From Pseudomonadota bacterium (lineage in GTDB: Bacteria; Pseudomonadota; Gammaproteobacteria; Ga0077536), in the NCBI GenBank assembly GCA_018668255.1, contig JABISZ010000044.1, forward strand, positions 31,304-95,303: a DNA stretch of 64,000 nt. Reading direction: 5' to 3'. Shown piece after piece: positions 36,246 to 44,228 of this stretch. The translations under genes were made by a program, and so were the position numbers. The notes below the pieces were generated by a model. The model searched no databases and was not told the DNA's origin. It worked only from the letters and a program-made list of their open reading frames with translations. Within the stretch, counting starts at the first letter, position 1; each line of letters opens with the position of its first letter.

Positions 36246-36745
36246 TTGAAATAATCAAACGGCTCAAAACAACTACCGCAACGATAAAGGGATTTGCAGG
36301 CAGTAGATCCAAACACACTAATTAAAGCAACATCATGTGACGTGCATCTGGGGCACTCAATACCCTGACCAAGACTATCTTTACTCTCCACCGGCGGTGC
36401 AATACCTTCTTTTAAAAGCATCGCCCGTCCGCGCTTGGAAATCCAATCTGTCGTCCACGGTGGTGCTAACTGCATTGTTACTTTCACCTCCTTATACCCT
36501 GCATTGTCAAGGGCTCTTATGACGTCAAATTCTATGGTTTTCATCGCAGGACAACCGCAGTAAGTTGGAGTAATAACCACTTCCAAATGTTTTGGATGAC
36601 AGACTACATCTCTTAAGATCCCAAGATCTAAGATGCTCAATGTCGGGATTTCAGGGTCGCAAACTTTTTCTAGTACTGCCAAAATCCGAGACTTACTTAC
36701 ACTCGCTTCAATGGAATCATTTAAAAAAGAATCACTCACTACCAA
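36236..36745 (-). CDS. paaD: phenylacetate-CoA oxygenase maturation protein PaaD
   Basis: Up to 169 residues. An N-terminal MIP18/DUF59 domain (VCDPEIPTLSILDLGILRDV, TYCGCPA) is followed by a C-terminal zinc-ribbon-like part with CPRC and CGSC pairs. PaaD is needed for epoxidase function, probably in cluster assembly. The 36745 start is a TTG; a GTG at 36739, sharing a base with the paaC TAG, is an equally good start. Operon position between C and E is canonical. Confidence 0.92.
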   Translation of the reverse strand: MVVSDSFLNDSIEASVSKSRILAVLEKVCDPEIPTLSILDLGILRDVVCHPKHLEVVITPTYCGCPAMKTIEFDVIRALDNAGYKEVKVTMQLAPPWTTDWISKRGRAMLLKEGIAPPVESKDSLGQGIECPRCTSHDVALISVFGSTACKSLYRCGSCFEPFDYFKCH

Positions 36746-37491
36746 CTCAACCCTGGATAAGTTCTTTGCAGATGTTGCATCTCAGAAAGCAAATGCCCCA
36801 TAGCCTCGGTATGTAGTCCATTTCGTCCACCAGACAAGGACCATTTTTTCTCAGGCACGCGAAGAGTGGCCTTTTTTATTGTGGCATTGATGTCAGCTTG
36901 CCACTTTGAATGTAACCGCTCTGGATCTGGACCAATAGCTTCAGCTATCATTTGAACATCGACCGGATCTCTCTCAAACAACTCTTCCGTATAATTCCAC
37001 ATTCCTTCCAGCGCGACTTGCATTCTCTCATGGCTCTCTTCGGTGCCGTCACCTAGACGCAATACCCAGTCACGGCTCCTATCCATGTGGTACGTTGTCT
37101 CCTTTATCGCTTTTTGAGCAATAGCACTGAGTGTTTCATCAGAAGAAGATACTAACTCCGTGAATAAATAATAATGGTAAGTGTCCAAAAGATACTGACG
37201 GGCCATCGTGAACGCATAGTCTCCTATAGGCAATTCACAAAGCAAAAAATTTTCAAACTCACGATCGCTCCGAACGAACGCCAAATCATCCTCCGAGCGA
37301 CCCTCTCCCTCTAACTCAGCCGCATAGCTCAACAATAATCTTGCCCGACCAACATGATCGAGAGCACAGTTCGCCATAGCGATATCTTCCTCGAGGAGAG
37401 GACTGTGACCACACCATTCAGTCATTCTTTGTCCAAGAATTAAGGCGTTATCACCTAATCGCAAAACATATCTATAGTGATTTTTGTTCAT
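36739..37491 (-). CDS. paaC: phenylacetyl-CoA epoxidase structural subunit PaaC
   Basis: 250 residues, ferritin-like helical subunit that scaffolds PaaA without holding iron. LRLGDNALILGQRMTEWCGHSPLLEEDIAMAN at the start and YHMDRSRDWVLRLGDGTEESHERM in the middle are diagnostic. The ATG overlaps the paaB stop (ATGA). Length equals that of E. coli PaaC (248). Cytoplasmic multi-subunit monooxygenase. Confidence 0.95.
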   Translation of the reverse strand: MNKNHYRYVLRLGDNALILGQRMTEWCGHSPLLEEDIAMANCALDHVGRARLLLSYAAELEGEGRSEDDLAFVRSDREFENFLLCELPIGDYAFTMARQYLLDTYHYYLFTELVSSSDETLSAIAQKAIKETTYHMDRSRDWVLRLGDGTEESHERMQVALEGMWNYTEELFERDPVDVQMIAEAIGPDPERLHSKWQADINATIKKATLRVPEKKWSLSGGRNGLHTEAMGHLLSEMQHLQRTYPGLSW

Positions 37492-37772
37492 AATTTCAAT
37501 TCTTCCGGCACCTCATAAAATGTCGGATGCCGGTAAACCTTATCCTCGGCTGGATCGAAAAAGGAAGCATCATTTTCAAACTGACTGGCATGAATATCTT
37601 CTGCTCTCACAACCCAAATACTGACGCCTTCTTGGCGCCGGGTATAAGTGTCGCGGGCGGACTTCATAGCCTGTCCTGCATCTGACGCATGTAGACTGCC
37701 TATATGCTTATGATCTAAACCTCGTCGGCCTCGAACAAATACTTCCCATAAAGGCAAATGACCTTTCAACAT
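37488..37772 (-). CDS. paaB: phenylacetyl-CoA epoxidase subunit PaaB
   Basis: 94 residues from ATG 37772, preferred over the in-frame GTG at 37787 because AAGGAG lies 6 nt ahead of that ATG. PLWEVFVRGRRGLDHKHIGSLHASDA is the PaaB signature. It is a small bridging subunit of the PaaABCE complex. The GTG alternative would overlap the paaA stop by 4 nt, so coupling with paaA is possible either way. Confidence 0.94.
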   Translation of the reverse strand: MLKGHLPLWEVFVRGRRGLDHKHIGSLHASDAGQAMKSARDTYTRRQEGVSIWVVRAEDIHASQFENDASFFDPAEDKVYRHPTFYEVPEELKL

Positions 37773-37783
37773 TGAATACTCCT

Positions 37784-38743
37784 TCACGCAACCTGATCAA
37801 CATCAGATTTTGAGTGTTTTTCGGCGTATGACATGAGTGCATCTTTCACCCACTGTCCTTCATCATTTGCTGTTCTTCGAGCCTCTAAACGAGCGTCGTT
37901 ACATAAACCTCCGCCCTTGACCACTCGTGCAAACTCTTCCCAATCGATAGGCCCAAAGTCGTAATGTCCCCGCTCTTCATTCCATTTGAGATCTTGGTCT
38001 GGAATGGCAAGTCCAAGATGATCGGCTTGCTTCACCGTCTGATCCACAAATTTTTGTCTCAACTCATCATTTGACTGGCGTTTGATTTTCCATTTCATAG
38101 ATTGTTGGGAATTGGCCGACTCACTGTCATGTGGCCCGAACATCATCAATGTTGGCCACCACCATCGATTGAGCGCATCCTGCGCCATAGCTTTTTGAGC
38201 GGCTGAGCCACAGGCAAGCACTTGCATGATTTCGTATCCTTGCCTCATATGAAAACTTTCTTCTTTACAGATTTTCACCATAGCGCGCGCATAAGGTCCA
38301 TACGAAGTCCGGCAAAGAGAGATTTGATTCACAATGGCCGCACCATCCACCAACCAACCTATCGCCCCTACATCAGCCCAGGTCAAAGTCGGGTAATTAA
38401 AGATCGAAGCGTACTTTGCTTTCCCAATCAAAAGGTCGTTCATCATTTCTTCACGTGAGACACCCAGCGTTTCCGCAGCGCTATAAAGATAAAGCCCGTG
38501 TCCCGCCTCATCTTGAACTTTTGATAACAGGATAGCCTTTCGGCGTAACGTTGGTGCGCGCCCAATCCAGTTCCCTTCAGGTAGCTGCCCTACTACTTCA
38601 GAGTGTGCGTGTTGGGACATCTGCCGAACCAGATTGAGCCTATATTTTTCCGGCATCCAATCCCGAGGTTCGATCTTTTCTTCTGCCTCGATAATCGCAT
38701 CAAATTGACCCTGCTCGTCAGTAAAGCTCATTATATCCACCAT
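37784..38743 (-). CDS. paaA: phenylacetyl-CoA 1,2-epoxidase catalytic subunit PaaA
   Basis: 319 residues, di-iron ferritin-like oxygenase subunit. The two iron-binding helices show [17 protein letters not shown] and [15 protein letters not shown], each with ExxH, and [18 protein letters not shown] is strongly conserved in PaaA. It makes the ring-1,2-epoxide of phenylacetyl-CoA. First gene of the leftward paaABCDE-paaX operon. ATG 38743 is taken as start; ATG 38731 (codon 5), with GGTGGA just ahead of it, is an alternative. Upstream region is shared with the divergent MFS gene. Confidence 0.95.
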   Translation of the reverse strand: MVDIMSFTDEQGQFDAIIEAEEKIEPRDWMPEKYRLNLVRQMSQHAHSEVVGQLPEGNWIGRAPTLRRKAILLSKVQDEAGHGLYLYSAAETLGVSREEMMNDLLIGKAKYASIFNYPTLTWADVGAIGWLVDGAAIVNQISLCRTSYGPYARAMVKICKEESFHMRQGYEIMQVLACGSAAQKAMAQDALNRWWWPTLMMFGPHDSESANSQQSMKWKIKRQSNDELRQKFVDQTVKQADHLGLAIPDQDLKWNEERGHYDFGPIDWEEFARVVKGGGLCNDARLEARRTANDEGQWVKDALMSYAEKHSKSDVDQVA

Positions 38744-38775
38744 TTGTTGCTAATAGTCCTAACGGTCAATATATT

Positions 38776-38804
38776 ACATATATTTATAAAAATATAGTAT
38801 ATGT
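38776..38804. promoter_or_regulatory. inverted repeat, possible paa operator
   Basis: ACATATA (38776-38782) and TATATGT (38798-38804) form a perfect 7-bp inverted repeat with a 15-nt spacer, 33 nt upstream of the paaA ATG. Position suits a repressor such as the local PaaX, but the sequence is so AT-rich that chance is a real alternative. Confidence 0.35.
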
Positions 38805-38868
38805 GTATCATATTTCGGGCGCCTCTATGTAGGCCCTAACAAAACACAAAATATTTAGGATATTTGTT

Positions 38869-39042
38869 ATGATGCGCGCTTGGCTAAGTTTCGTATGCCT
38901 AGGCCAACCAAGCAGTATAAGACCCGCGCGCTTTATGCCATCTGCAACACCTGTAGATTACTTTGCTGAAAACTGGTTTCCTGCAAAAATCCACTTTCCA
39001 GCTTCAGTTTGCGCCCGAATCATCGAGTTTAGAATTTCATAA
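38869..39042 (+). CDS. possible 57-residue small protein
   Basis: ATG ATG start at 38869 preceded by AGGA at 38857-38860 (8-nt spacing), 57 codons, TAA at 39040. It starts MMRAWLSFVCLG and has an aromatic-rich centre FAENWFPAKIHFP; not recognised. It ends 22 nt before the MFS gene and could be a leader peptide, a remnant of a lost gene, or chance. Nothing else explains this stretch. Confidence 0.3.
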   Translation: MMRAWLSFVCLGQPSSIRPARFMPSATPVDYFAENWFPAKIHFPASVCARIIEFRIS

Positions 39043-39064
39043 TATGGGTGCGGACTAATTTAAA

Positions 39065-40273
39065 ATGGACAAAACTCTCATCCGAAATCTAATAGTTGTG
39101 CTCGGTTCTACCACCTCCGTACAAGCCTTAGTCACAATGATCTCGCTCACTGTATCCGTAATGGCGCCAACGCTAGCGCAAGAATTAAACGTGAGCGTGG
39201 GAACTATAGGCCTCTACGCGTCTATGAGCTATATAGGAGCGATGATAGGCTCTCTTCTTTCAGGAGGATTCGTTTTACGCTACGGGGCTATACGAATAAG
39301 CCAAGGGATCATGGTCACTTGTTCCCTCGGTTTGCTTCTATGCATCAATGGCCATTGGATCTGGTTTCTAATTTCCGCTTTTATATGTGGTCTCGGATAC
39401 GGACCAGCAACGCCTGCCAGCAGTCAGCTCTTGTCTAGGCACCTGCCTACCCGTTATCTATCATTAGGCTTCTCAATTAAGCAAACAGGAGTCCCTTTAG
39501 GTGGAATACTAGCGGGTCTTGTCGTCCCTTGGTTACTTATAAGGTATAGCTGGCAAAACTCTATGCTCGTAATTGCTACTAGTGTCGTCGTGGCTAGCCT
39601 CATCCTACAGTTATGTAGGAAGCAATTCGACGTTCAGCTGGAACCGGGGGCAAACCTTTTCCGTGGTAATTTCTTCAGCTCATTAAGGTTGGTTCTATCT
39701 CACCCGCAACTAAAACTAATAGCTATTGCTACTTTCTTCTTCTCCGCCACGCAGCAATGCTATATCTACTTCTTGGTTACTTTTTTAGAGAGCAATATTG
39801 GTTGGGATAATCAAAAAGCCGGCATTGCTTTAGCAATACTCGGCGCCTCTGCAGTATTAGGCCGTATCCTATGGGGTGCTGTCGCGGATGCAACAGGGCG
39901 CAGTCAACTGCTTATAATGGTCTTGGCATTTGCTATGGCAACGGTCACTCTCTTGACCGGACTCATCACCCCGGAATGGTCATCTATCTCAATTTTTATC
40001 TTATGCGGTGTTTTTGGAGCGACCGGTGCAGCTTGGAATGGTATTTATCTGGCAGAAATAACACGTCATGTCGCCACTGAAGATGTTTCTAGAGCAACAG
40101 GTGGTGGTCTTTTCGTTACTTTTTTTGGCGTAGTTGTAGCGCCTCCTATCTTTGGTTTGATTATCAATTTAACTAATTCATTTGAGACGGCCTATATCGC
40201 TCTCGGATCAGCAACAATGCTAATTGGCTTGCTCCTCCTAAAAAATCAACGCAAACTGGGCGTCAATACTTAA
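39065..40273 (+). CDS. MFS transporter
   Basis: 402 residues with about 12 membrane helices. The major-facilitator loop motif is visible after helix 2-3 as GGFVLRYGAIRIS, and a second-half equivalent reads GRILWGAVADATGRSQ. Early polar GYGPATPASSQLLSRHLP and FSIKQTGVPLGG suggest the aromatic-acid/oxalate-type sugar-acid group of MFS, not certain. Divergent from paaA and followed 33 nt later by two SDR genes in the same direction, so uptake of a pathway substrate is a fair inference. Inner membrane. Confidence 0.87.
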   Translation: MDKTLIRNLIVVLGSTTSVQALVTMISLTVSVMAPTLAQELNVSVGTIGLYASMSYIGAMIGSLLSGGFVLRYGAIRISQGIMVTCSLGLLLCINGHWIWFLISAFICGLGYGPATPASSQLLSRHLPTRYLSLGFSIKQTGVPLGGILAGLVVPWLLIRYSWQNSMLVIATSVVVASLILQLCRKQFDVQLEPGANLFRGNFFSSLRLVLSHPQLKLIAIATFFFSATQQCYIYFLVTFLESNIGWDNQKAGIALAILGASAVLGRILWGAVADATGRSQLLIMVLAFAMATVTLLTGLITPEWSSISIFILCGVFGATGAAWNGIYLAEITRHVATEDVSRATGGGLFVTFFGVVVAPPIFGLIINLTNSFETAYIALGSATMLIGLLLLKNQRKLGVNT

Positions 40274-40305
40274 ACTATCTTCACGTAGTAAATAGAGAGT
40301 AAAGG

Positions 40306-41067
40306 ATGAAAGATGAAAATCGGGTTGCTGTAGTCACTGGCGGCTCTCGCGGAATAGGGAAAGCTATAGCGATTAAGCTTGCTAAAGAAAATTGTGATGT
40401 GTTGATCACCTACCAAAAAGACAAGGTGTCTGCAGACGCGACGGTTGATACTCTCAAGTGTCTCGGAAAAGAGGCGTTGTCCTTACAGATAGAAATGTCA
40501 AATCCGACCGCCGGAGCAACAATATGTAGCTATGCGCTAAAAGAATTTGGAAAAATAGACATCTTAGTAAACAATGCAGGAATAGGCTCTCCCAAGCGGT
40601 TCATCGTCGACTCGGAAGAAACCGATTGGTATAGAACTATAGACACTAACCTGAACGGTATCTTTCGCACTATAAAAGCTATTGTCCCTCATATGCGCTC
40701 TCGAAAAACAGGCAGCATAGTAAATATCAGCTCAAATGTCACACGTCGCCTAGCACCAAATTTTGGTCCTTATGCTGTTTCTAAGGCGGGGCTAGAAGCA
40801 CTAACCCAAGTCCTTGCTAAAGAGGAAGCTGGGAATGGGATCAGGGTAAATGCTATCGCCCCAGGATTTATAGACACTGACTTACTTCAAACGGCCTTTG
40901 AGGAAGTAGGCGCCGAAAAAGCAGCGGCACTGTTACACAGTATCCCACTAAAAAGACTAGGGATGCCAAGCGAAATTGCTGACATGGTTGCCGTCCTGAC
41001 CTCAAATTTCTCAAGCTATGTGACGGGTCAAATCATCTATGTCAACGGCGGCGGGCCAGAGGGTTAA
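40306..41067 (+). CDS. SDR family oxidoreductase (FabG-like), copy 1
   Basis: 253 residues, classical short-chain dehydrogenase. TGGSRGIGKAIA (cofactor), NNAGIGSPK, SSNVTRRLAPNFGPYAVSK with the Ser and the YxxxK pair, and C-terminal YVTGQIIYVNGGGP. It oxidises or reduces hydroxy/keto groups; many such enzymes work on 3-oxoacyl-CoA or cyclic alcohols. The next gene encodes a close paralogue with the same length and the same SSNxTxRLAP variant. Operon with the MFS gene. Confidence 0.9.
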   Translation: MKDENRVAVVTGGSRGIGKAIAIKLAKENCDVLITYQKDKVSADATVDTLKCLGKEALSLQIEMSNPTAGATICSYALKEFGKIDILVNNAGIGSPKRFIVDSEETDWYRTIDTNLNGIFRTIKAIVPHMRSRKTGSIVNISSNVTRRLAPNFGPYAVSKAGLEALTQVLAKEEAGNGIRVNAIAPGFIDTDLLQTAFEEVGAEKAAALLHSIPLKRLGMPSEIADMVAVLTSNFSSYVTGQIIYVNGGGPEG

Positions 41068-41103
41068 ATTGTAATGGAGCATTTTTGGGAAAGGATTGCT
41101 TAA

Positions 41104-41865
41104 ATGGTGTTAAAGCATCAAACAGCTATTGTAACCGGTGGCTCAAGAGGGATCGGGAAAGCCATCGCGCTGCATCTCTCTACTCAAGGGTTCAACATTG
41201 TTCTTTCATTCAAGAAAGATGAAAAAGCAGCCGCCCAAGTGGTGTCGGACATACAGAAAAGCGGCGGTGCGGCTGAAATGATTCGGGCAGATCTTAGCTT
41301 GGCTGATAGCGCTAATGACATTACGAGAACAACGATAGAGCGTTTCGGCCGCATCGATGTGCTGATAAACAATGCTGGAGTTTCTTCGAACAAAAGTCTA
41401 ATAGCCGATACCCCCGACCTAGAATGGAACGAAATCATTGAGGTGAATTTGCATGGTGTCTTCAGAATGATGAAGGCTGTAGTCCCTCACATGCGACAGC
41501 AGAAAAAAGGGAACATCGTCAATATCTCTTCAAATATAACCAAACGGCTGGCCCCAACCTTTGGAACTTACGCAATATCTAAAGCCGCTCTTGAAACCAT
41601 GACCCAGATTGTTGCAAAAGAAGAAGCAGCCAATGGAATACGGGTAAATGCTGTGGCACCAGGCCCCATAAAAACAGATATGTTAGAAAAGCTTTTGAAG
41701 GAGATGGGAGCCAAACGAGCGAAGTCTTTTGTAGACTCAATGCCAATGAAACGTATGGGCACTGCCGATGAGATAGCTAATATGGTGGCTATGCTAACCT
41801 CAGATGTTGCAAGCTTCGTAACTGGCCAAATTATCTATGTAAATGGTGGAGGACCAGGCACATAA
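41104..41865 (+). CDS. SDR family oxidoreductase (FabG-like), copy 2
   Basis: 253 residues, paralogue of the preceding gene, clearly similar over the full length (TGGSRGIGKAIA, VVPHMR, SSNITKRLAPTFGTYAISK, ASFVTGQIIYVNGGGP). The catalytic Tyr-Lys pair is intact. A tandem duplication is the likely origin, with enough divergence for distinct substrates or opposite directions in a two-step conversion. AAAGGA precedes the ATG; 36 nt after copy 1. Convergent with the DMT gene. Confidence 0.9.
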   Translation: MVLKHQTAIVTGGSRGIGKAIALHLSTQGFNIVLSFKKDEKAAAQVVSDIQKSGGAAEMIRADLSLADSANDITRTTIERFGRIDVLINNAGVSSNKSLIADTPDLEWNEIIEVNLHGVFRMMKAVVPHMRQQKKGNIVNISSNITKRLAPTFGTYAISKAALETMTQIVAKEEAANGIRVNAVAPGPIKTDMLEKLLKEMGAKRAKSFVDSMPMKRMGTADEIANMVAMLTSDVASFVTGQIIYVNGGGPGT

Positions 41866-41877
41866 GAAACCAAAGCC

Positions 41878-41901
41878 TTGGCCTACTCGCTAGAAGGCCA
41901 A
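41878..41901. repeat. inverted repeat between convergent SDR and DMT genes
   Basis: TTGGCCT (41878-41884) pairs with AGGCCAA (41895-41901) across a 10-nt loop. The right-hand part overlaps the DMT stop region. On the leftward strand some T residues follow, so it may act as a weak bidirectional terminator. Confidence 0.35.
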
Positions 41902-42797
41902 ACCACGGCAGTGATACCGGTGCAAATCAACAGCGCTCCGACTAAATGATAGTGGTGAAGTGTTTCTCCTAAAAAACTCACTGCCAAACCAATACCAAAA
42001 AGTGGAAGTAAATTTAGAAATATCGAAGCCTGCTTCGCTCCAACTCGGCCAACGCTTATATTCCACATTGTAGTAGCCACAATAGTAGGGATAATAGCCA
42101 TAAAGAATATAGCCCAGAGCACTTCTGGCGTCATCTCGAACTGCCCTAACGCGAGCAACTCCCAAGCGTAAAATGGGAACAGTATTAGAATCCCAGCATA
42201 AATTGTCACCAGCATCATCAGGAATGGCCTGACTCCAGACAACCAACGGTGTAGATTGATGGAATACAGTGAATAAAACAAAACAGCAAGTAATACCAAA
42301 AGGTCACCTGGGTTAAAAGTTAATGACTGAAGAACCTCTAGATCTAGACGAGTGGCCATAGCAAAAATTCCTCCAAGAGCTGCCAGCATCCCCAGAATTT
42401 GTATTCGACTAGGTTTGTCACGTAAAAAAACCCACGCCATAAATACCGTAACTATCGGTTGGCTGGCACTAAACAATGCTGCGTTAGTCGCAGTGGTATG
42501 CTGTACAGCAAACATTAGCATAGTGCTTCCTCCGGCCATAAAAAGACCGAGAAGCAATAAGTACCATAAGCGAGATTGCATAAAATGCCACTGCGATCTC
42601 AGCTGAGGGATTAAAACCGGTGTAAGTAAAAAAGCTGCCACAACCCAGCGTAAAAAAGAAAACCCTATAGGGTTGACCGACTCATAAACTCCTTTGGCAA
42701 CAATAATTCCCAACGACCAAAGCATCATTACGCCTGTCAACATGAGATAGGAAGTCATGTTATTAGATGTTTTATCCGGTAAATCCAAAAATGGCAC
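41883..42797 (-). CDS. DMT-family transporter (EamA type)
   Basis: 304 residues with ten hydrophobic helices in two repeated EamA halves (first around MTSYLMLTGVMMLWSLGIIVAKG, second after GDLLVLLAVLFYSLYSINL). AALFSASQPIVTVFMAWVFL and LGETLHHYHLVGALLI are the repeat-end signatures. EamA proteins export small metabolites; substrate unknown. The 42797 start is a GTG with GAGGA immediately before it; ATG 42758 at the beginning of helix 1 is also likely. Inner membrane. Convergent with the SDR pair. Confidence 0.87.
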   Translation of the reverse strand: MPFLDLPDKTSNNMTSYLMLTGVMMLWSLGIIVAKGVYESVNPIGFSFLRWVVAAFLLTPVLIPQLRSQWHFMQSRLWYLLLLGLFMAGGSTMLMFAVQHTTATNAALFSASQPIVTVFMAWVFLRDKPSRIQILGMLAALGGIFAMATRLDLEVLQSLTFNPGDLLVLLAVLFYSLYSINLHRWLSGVRPFLMMLVTIYAGILILFPFYAWELLALGQFEMTPEVLWAIFFMAIIPTIVATTMWNISVGRVGAKQASIFLNLLPLFGIGLAVSFLGETLHHYHLVGALLICTGITAVVWPSSE

Positions 42798-42925
42798 TCC
42801 TCGTGACCTGCAGGCATTTAACTAAAGGCGGTGTTAACACCTGCTTTAAACTTTAGACGTTCAGAACTATCACCGGCGCAGTGACAGCGCGTAGTAATTG
42901 TCTAAAGGCGCGGCTATTATATTGT

Positions 42926-42940
42926 CTTACATACAGTAAG
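42926..42940. promoter_or_regulatory. short palindrome upstream of rhodanese gene
   Basis: CTTAC (42926-42930) and GTAAG (42936-42940) with a 5-nt spacer lie just upstream of the AAGGGTAAG ribosome site. Resembles the palindrome before the amidase at 1458 in its CTTAC/GTAA ends. May be an operator or chance. Confidence 0.2.
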
Positions 42941-42948
42941 GGTAAGAA

Positions 42949-43359
42949 ATGATCACTAAAGGAATTAAAGAGCTTTGCGAACAAGCAGAGCGTGAAATCG
43001 AAACCATGGACGTAGAACAAGTCATGAAAGTGATGAACGATGAAAACGTACAGCTCGTTGATATTCGCGATATTAGAGAATTATGGCGGGACGGTGCAAT
43101 CCCCGGCTCAACTCATGCACCAAGAGGGATGTTAGAGTTTTGGGTCGACCCGAACAGTCCCTACCATAGAGAAGACTTCGCATCCGGAAAAAAGTTCATC
43201 TTTTACTGCGCTGGTGGAATGCGATCTGCCTTGGCAGCTCAAACTGTACATAACATGGGGTTAGCTCCGGTAGCCCATATGGCTGGGGGTTACGGCGCAT
43301 GGGTGAAAAGCGAAGGACCAATCGAGCCTAAAGAAGCTAAGCTACCTAAATCCAAATAG
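42949..43359 (+). CDS. rhodanese-like sulfurtransferase
   Basis: 136 residues, single rhodanese domain. The active-site loop CAGGMRS (C87-S93) in FIFYCAGGMRSALAAQ carries the persulfide cysteine, and LVDIRDIRELWRDGAIPGSTHAPRG is the usual CH2A region. A helical N-terminal extension of about 25 residues precedes it. Transfers sulfur to thiophilic acceptors in the cytoplasm. AAGGGTAAG precedes the ATG. Convergent with the epoxide-hydrolase-like gene (10 nt). Partner unknown. Confidence 0.9.
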   Translation: MITKGIKELCEQAEREIETMDVEQVMKVMNDENVQLVDIRDIRELWRDGAIPGSTHAPRGMLEFWVDPNSPYHREDFASGKKFIFYCAGGMRSALAAQTVHNMGLAPVAHMAGGYGAWVKSEGPIEPKEAKLPKSK

Positions 43360-43369
43360 TTTTGAGGCA

Positions 43370-43744
43370 TTAAAAATCAAGACCAGTACCTTCACTGAAC
43401 TGTTTCATGCAGAAGTAATCTCGCCAGGCAACAATTTTGCCATGTTCTATTTCAAAAGCACCTGAGACGGGAAGCCCAAAAGGCTTTCCGTTCGGTGGGG
43501 AAAAATAATCGATACGCTCATTCATTACGAAGTTACCCGTAGCAGCGACTCTGAGTGTCTCAATACGAACAGGCCCCACAACTGCGAAAAAACCTTCCAA
43601 AACATTTTTAACTTCTTCGGGGCCGCGAACTGCGGGGAAAGGCATGTTTTGATATATACAGTCTTCAGAGAGGTATATGAGCGAGCCGACGACCCCTTTA
43701 TTTAGCTCATCACAAAACGAGGCAACTATTTCTTCAGGATTCAT
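43370..43744 (-). CDS. limonene-1,2-epoxide hydrolase family protein
   Basis: 124 residues, NTF2-fold. All five catalytic positions of limonene-epoxide hydrolase appear in order with near-identical spacing: Y31 and N33 (CIYQNMPF), R77 and D79 (ERIDYF), D109 (WRDYF). These activate water for one-step epoxide opening. The length is shorter than the 149-residue Rhodococcus enzyme, mainly at the N-terminus. AAGGTGG precedes the ATG; hspQ lies 28 nt upstream in the same direction. In a window with an epoxide-forming PaaABCE, an epoxide detoxification or catabolic role is plausible; the substrate is unknown. Confidence 0.85.
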   Translation of the reverse strand: MNPEEIVASFCDELNKGVVGSLIYLSEDCIYQNMPFPAVRGPEEVKNVLEGFFAVVGPVRIETLRVAATGNFVMNERIDYFSPPNGKPFGLPVSGAFEIEHGKIVAWRDYFCMKQFSEGTGLDF

Positions 43745-43771
43745 TTTTCACCACCTTAAATTCTAATTAAG

Positions 43772-44107
43772 TTAATGCCCGATACTGTCACGTAACGCGT
43801 AGTTGCCACCAAGAAAATCACAAAAATAGTTTTCTATTTCGGGGTGATTAACTGGCATCCCGCTCGTATCATCCAGTAAATTTTGCTCGGACACATAAGC
43901 AACATAGCTGTGCTCTTCGTTTTCCGCAAGTAGGTGGTAAAAGGGTTGATCCTTCACAGGCCGAAGTTCTTCAGGAATCGACAACCACCACTCCTCGCTA
44001 TTGCTAAACGTTGGATCAACATCGTAAATAACACCTCTGAACGGGTGTAATTTATGCCTTACAACTCTACCAATATCAAATTTTGCACTTCTGACTAATT
44101 GGGTCAT
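43772..44107 (-). CDS. hspQ: heat shock protein HspQ
   Basis: 111 residues from ATG 44107, chosen because AAAGGA is 5 nt upstream. AKFDIGRVVRHKLHPFRGVIYDVDPTF followed by QPFYHLLAENEEHSYVAYVSEQNL is the HspQ/YccV signature. HspQ in enterics is a heat-induced adaptor and enhancer of Lon proteolysis and hemimethylated-DNA binder. A sigma32 promoter was not confidently identified. Found mainly in gammaproteobacteria, supporting the taxonomic guess. Confidence 0.93.
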   Translation of the reverse strand: MTQLVRSAKFDIGRVVRHKLHPFRGVIYDVDPTFSNSEEWWLSIPEELRPVKDQPFYHLLAENEEHSYVAYVSEQNLLDDTSGMPVNHPEIENYFCDFLGGNYALRDSIGH

Positions 44108-44228
44108 CTCTATCCTTTCTAATTGCTGTCTCAATCCTATTCCGCCAAACGGCAGGAAACAGTACTCAGCGTAATAGCAGCAACGGCTATAATCAAGTTA
44201 AACTCAAAGCAACACCCATGAAATCATA

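Larger units (their letters stand above)
38744..39064. other. 321-nt divergent regulatory region between paaA and MFS gene
   Basis: Should carry the promoters of paaA (leftward) and the transporter (rightward). The left third (38765-38815) is almost pure A+T with the inverted repeat noted separately. The middle is more GC-rich and contains a short reading frame at 38869-39042 and a local GCTTGG/CCAAGC pairing (38878-38883, 38907-38912). No -35/-10 pair is clear enough to call because the AT tract offers too many. Confidence 0.55.

Noticed and set aside
38878..38912. GCTTGG/CCAAGC pairing in the paaA/MFS region as a riboswitch or terminator
   Set aside because: Only six base pairs with a 23-nt loop and no U-tract or known aptamer pattern; noted only as part of the region.
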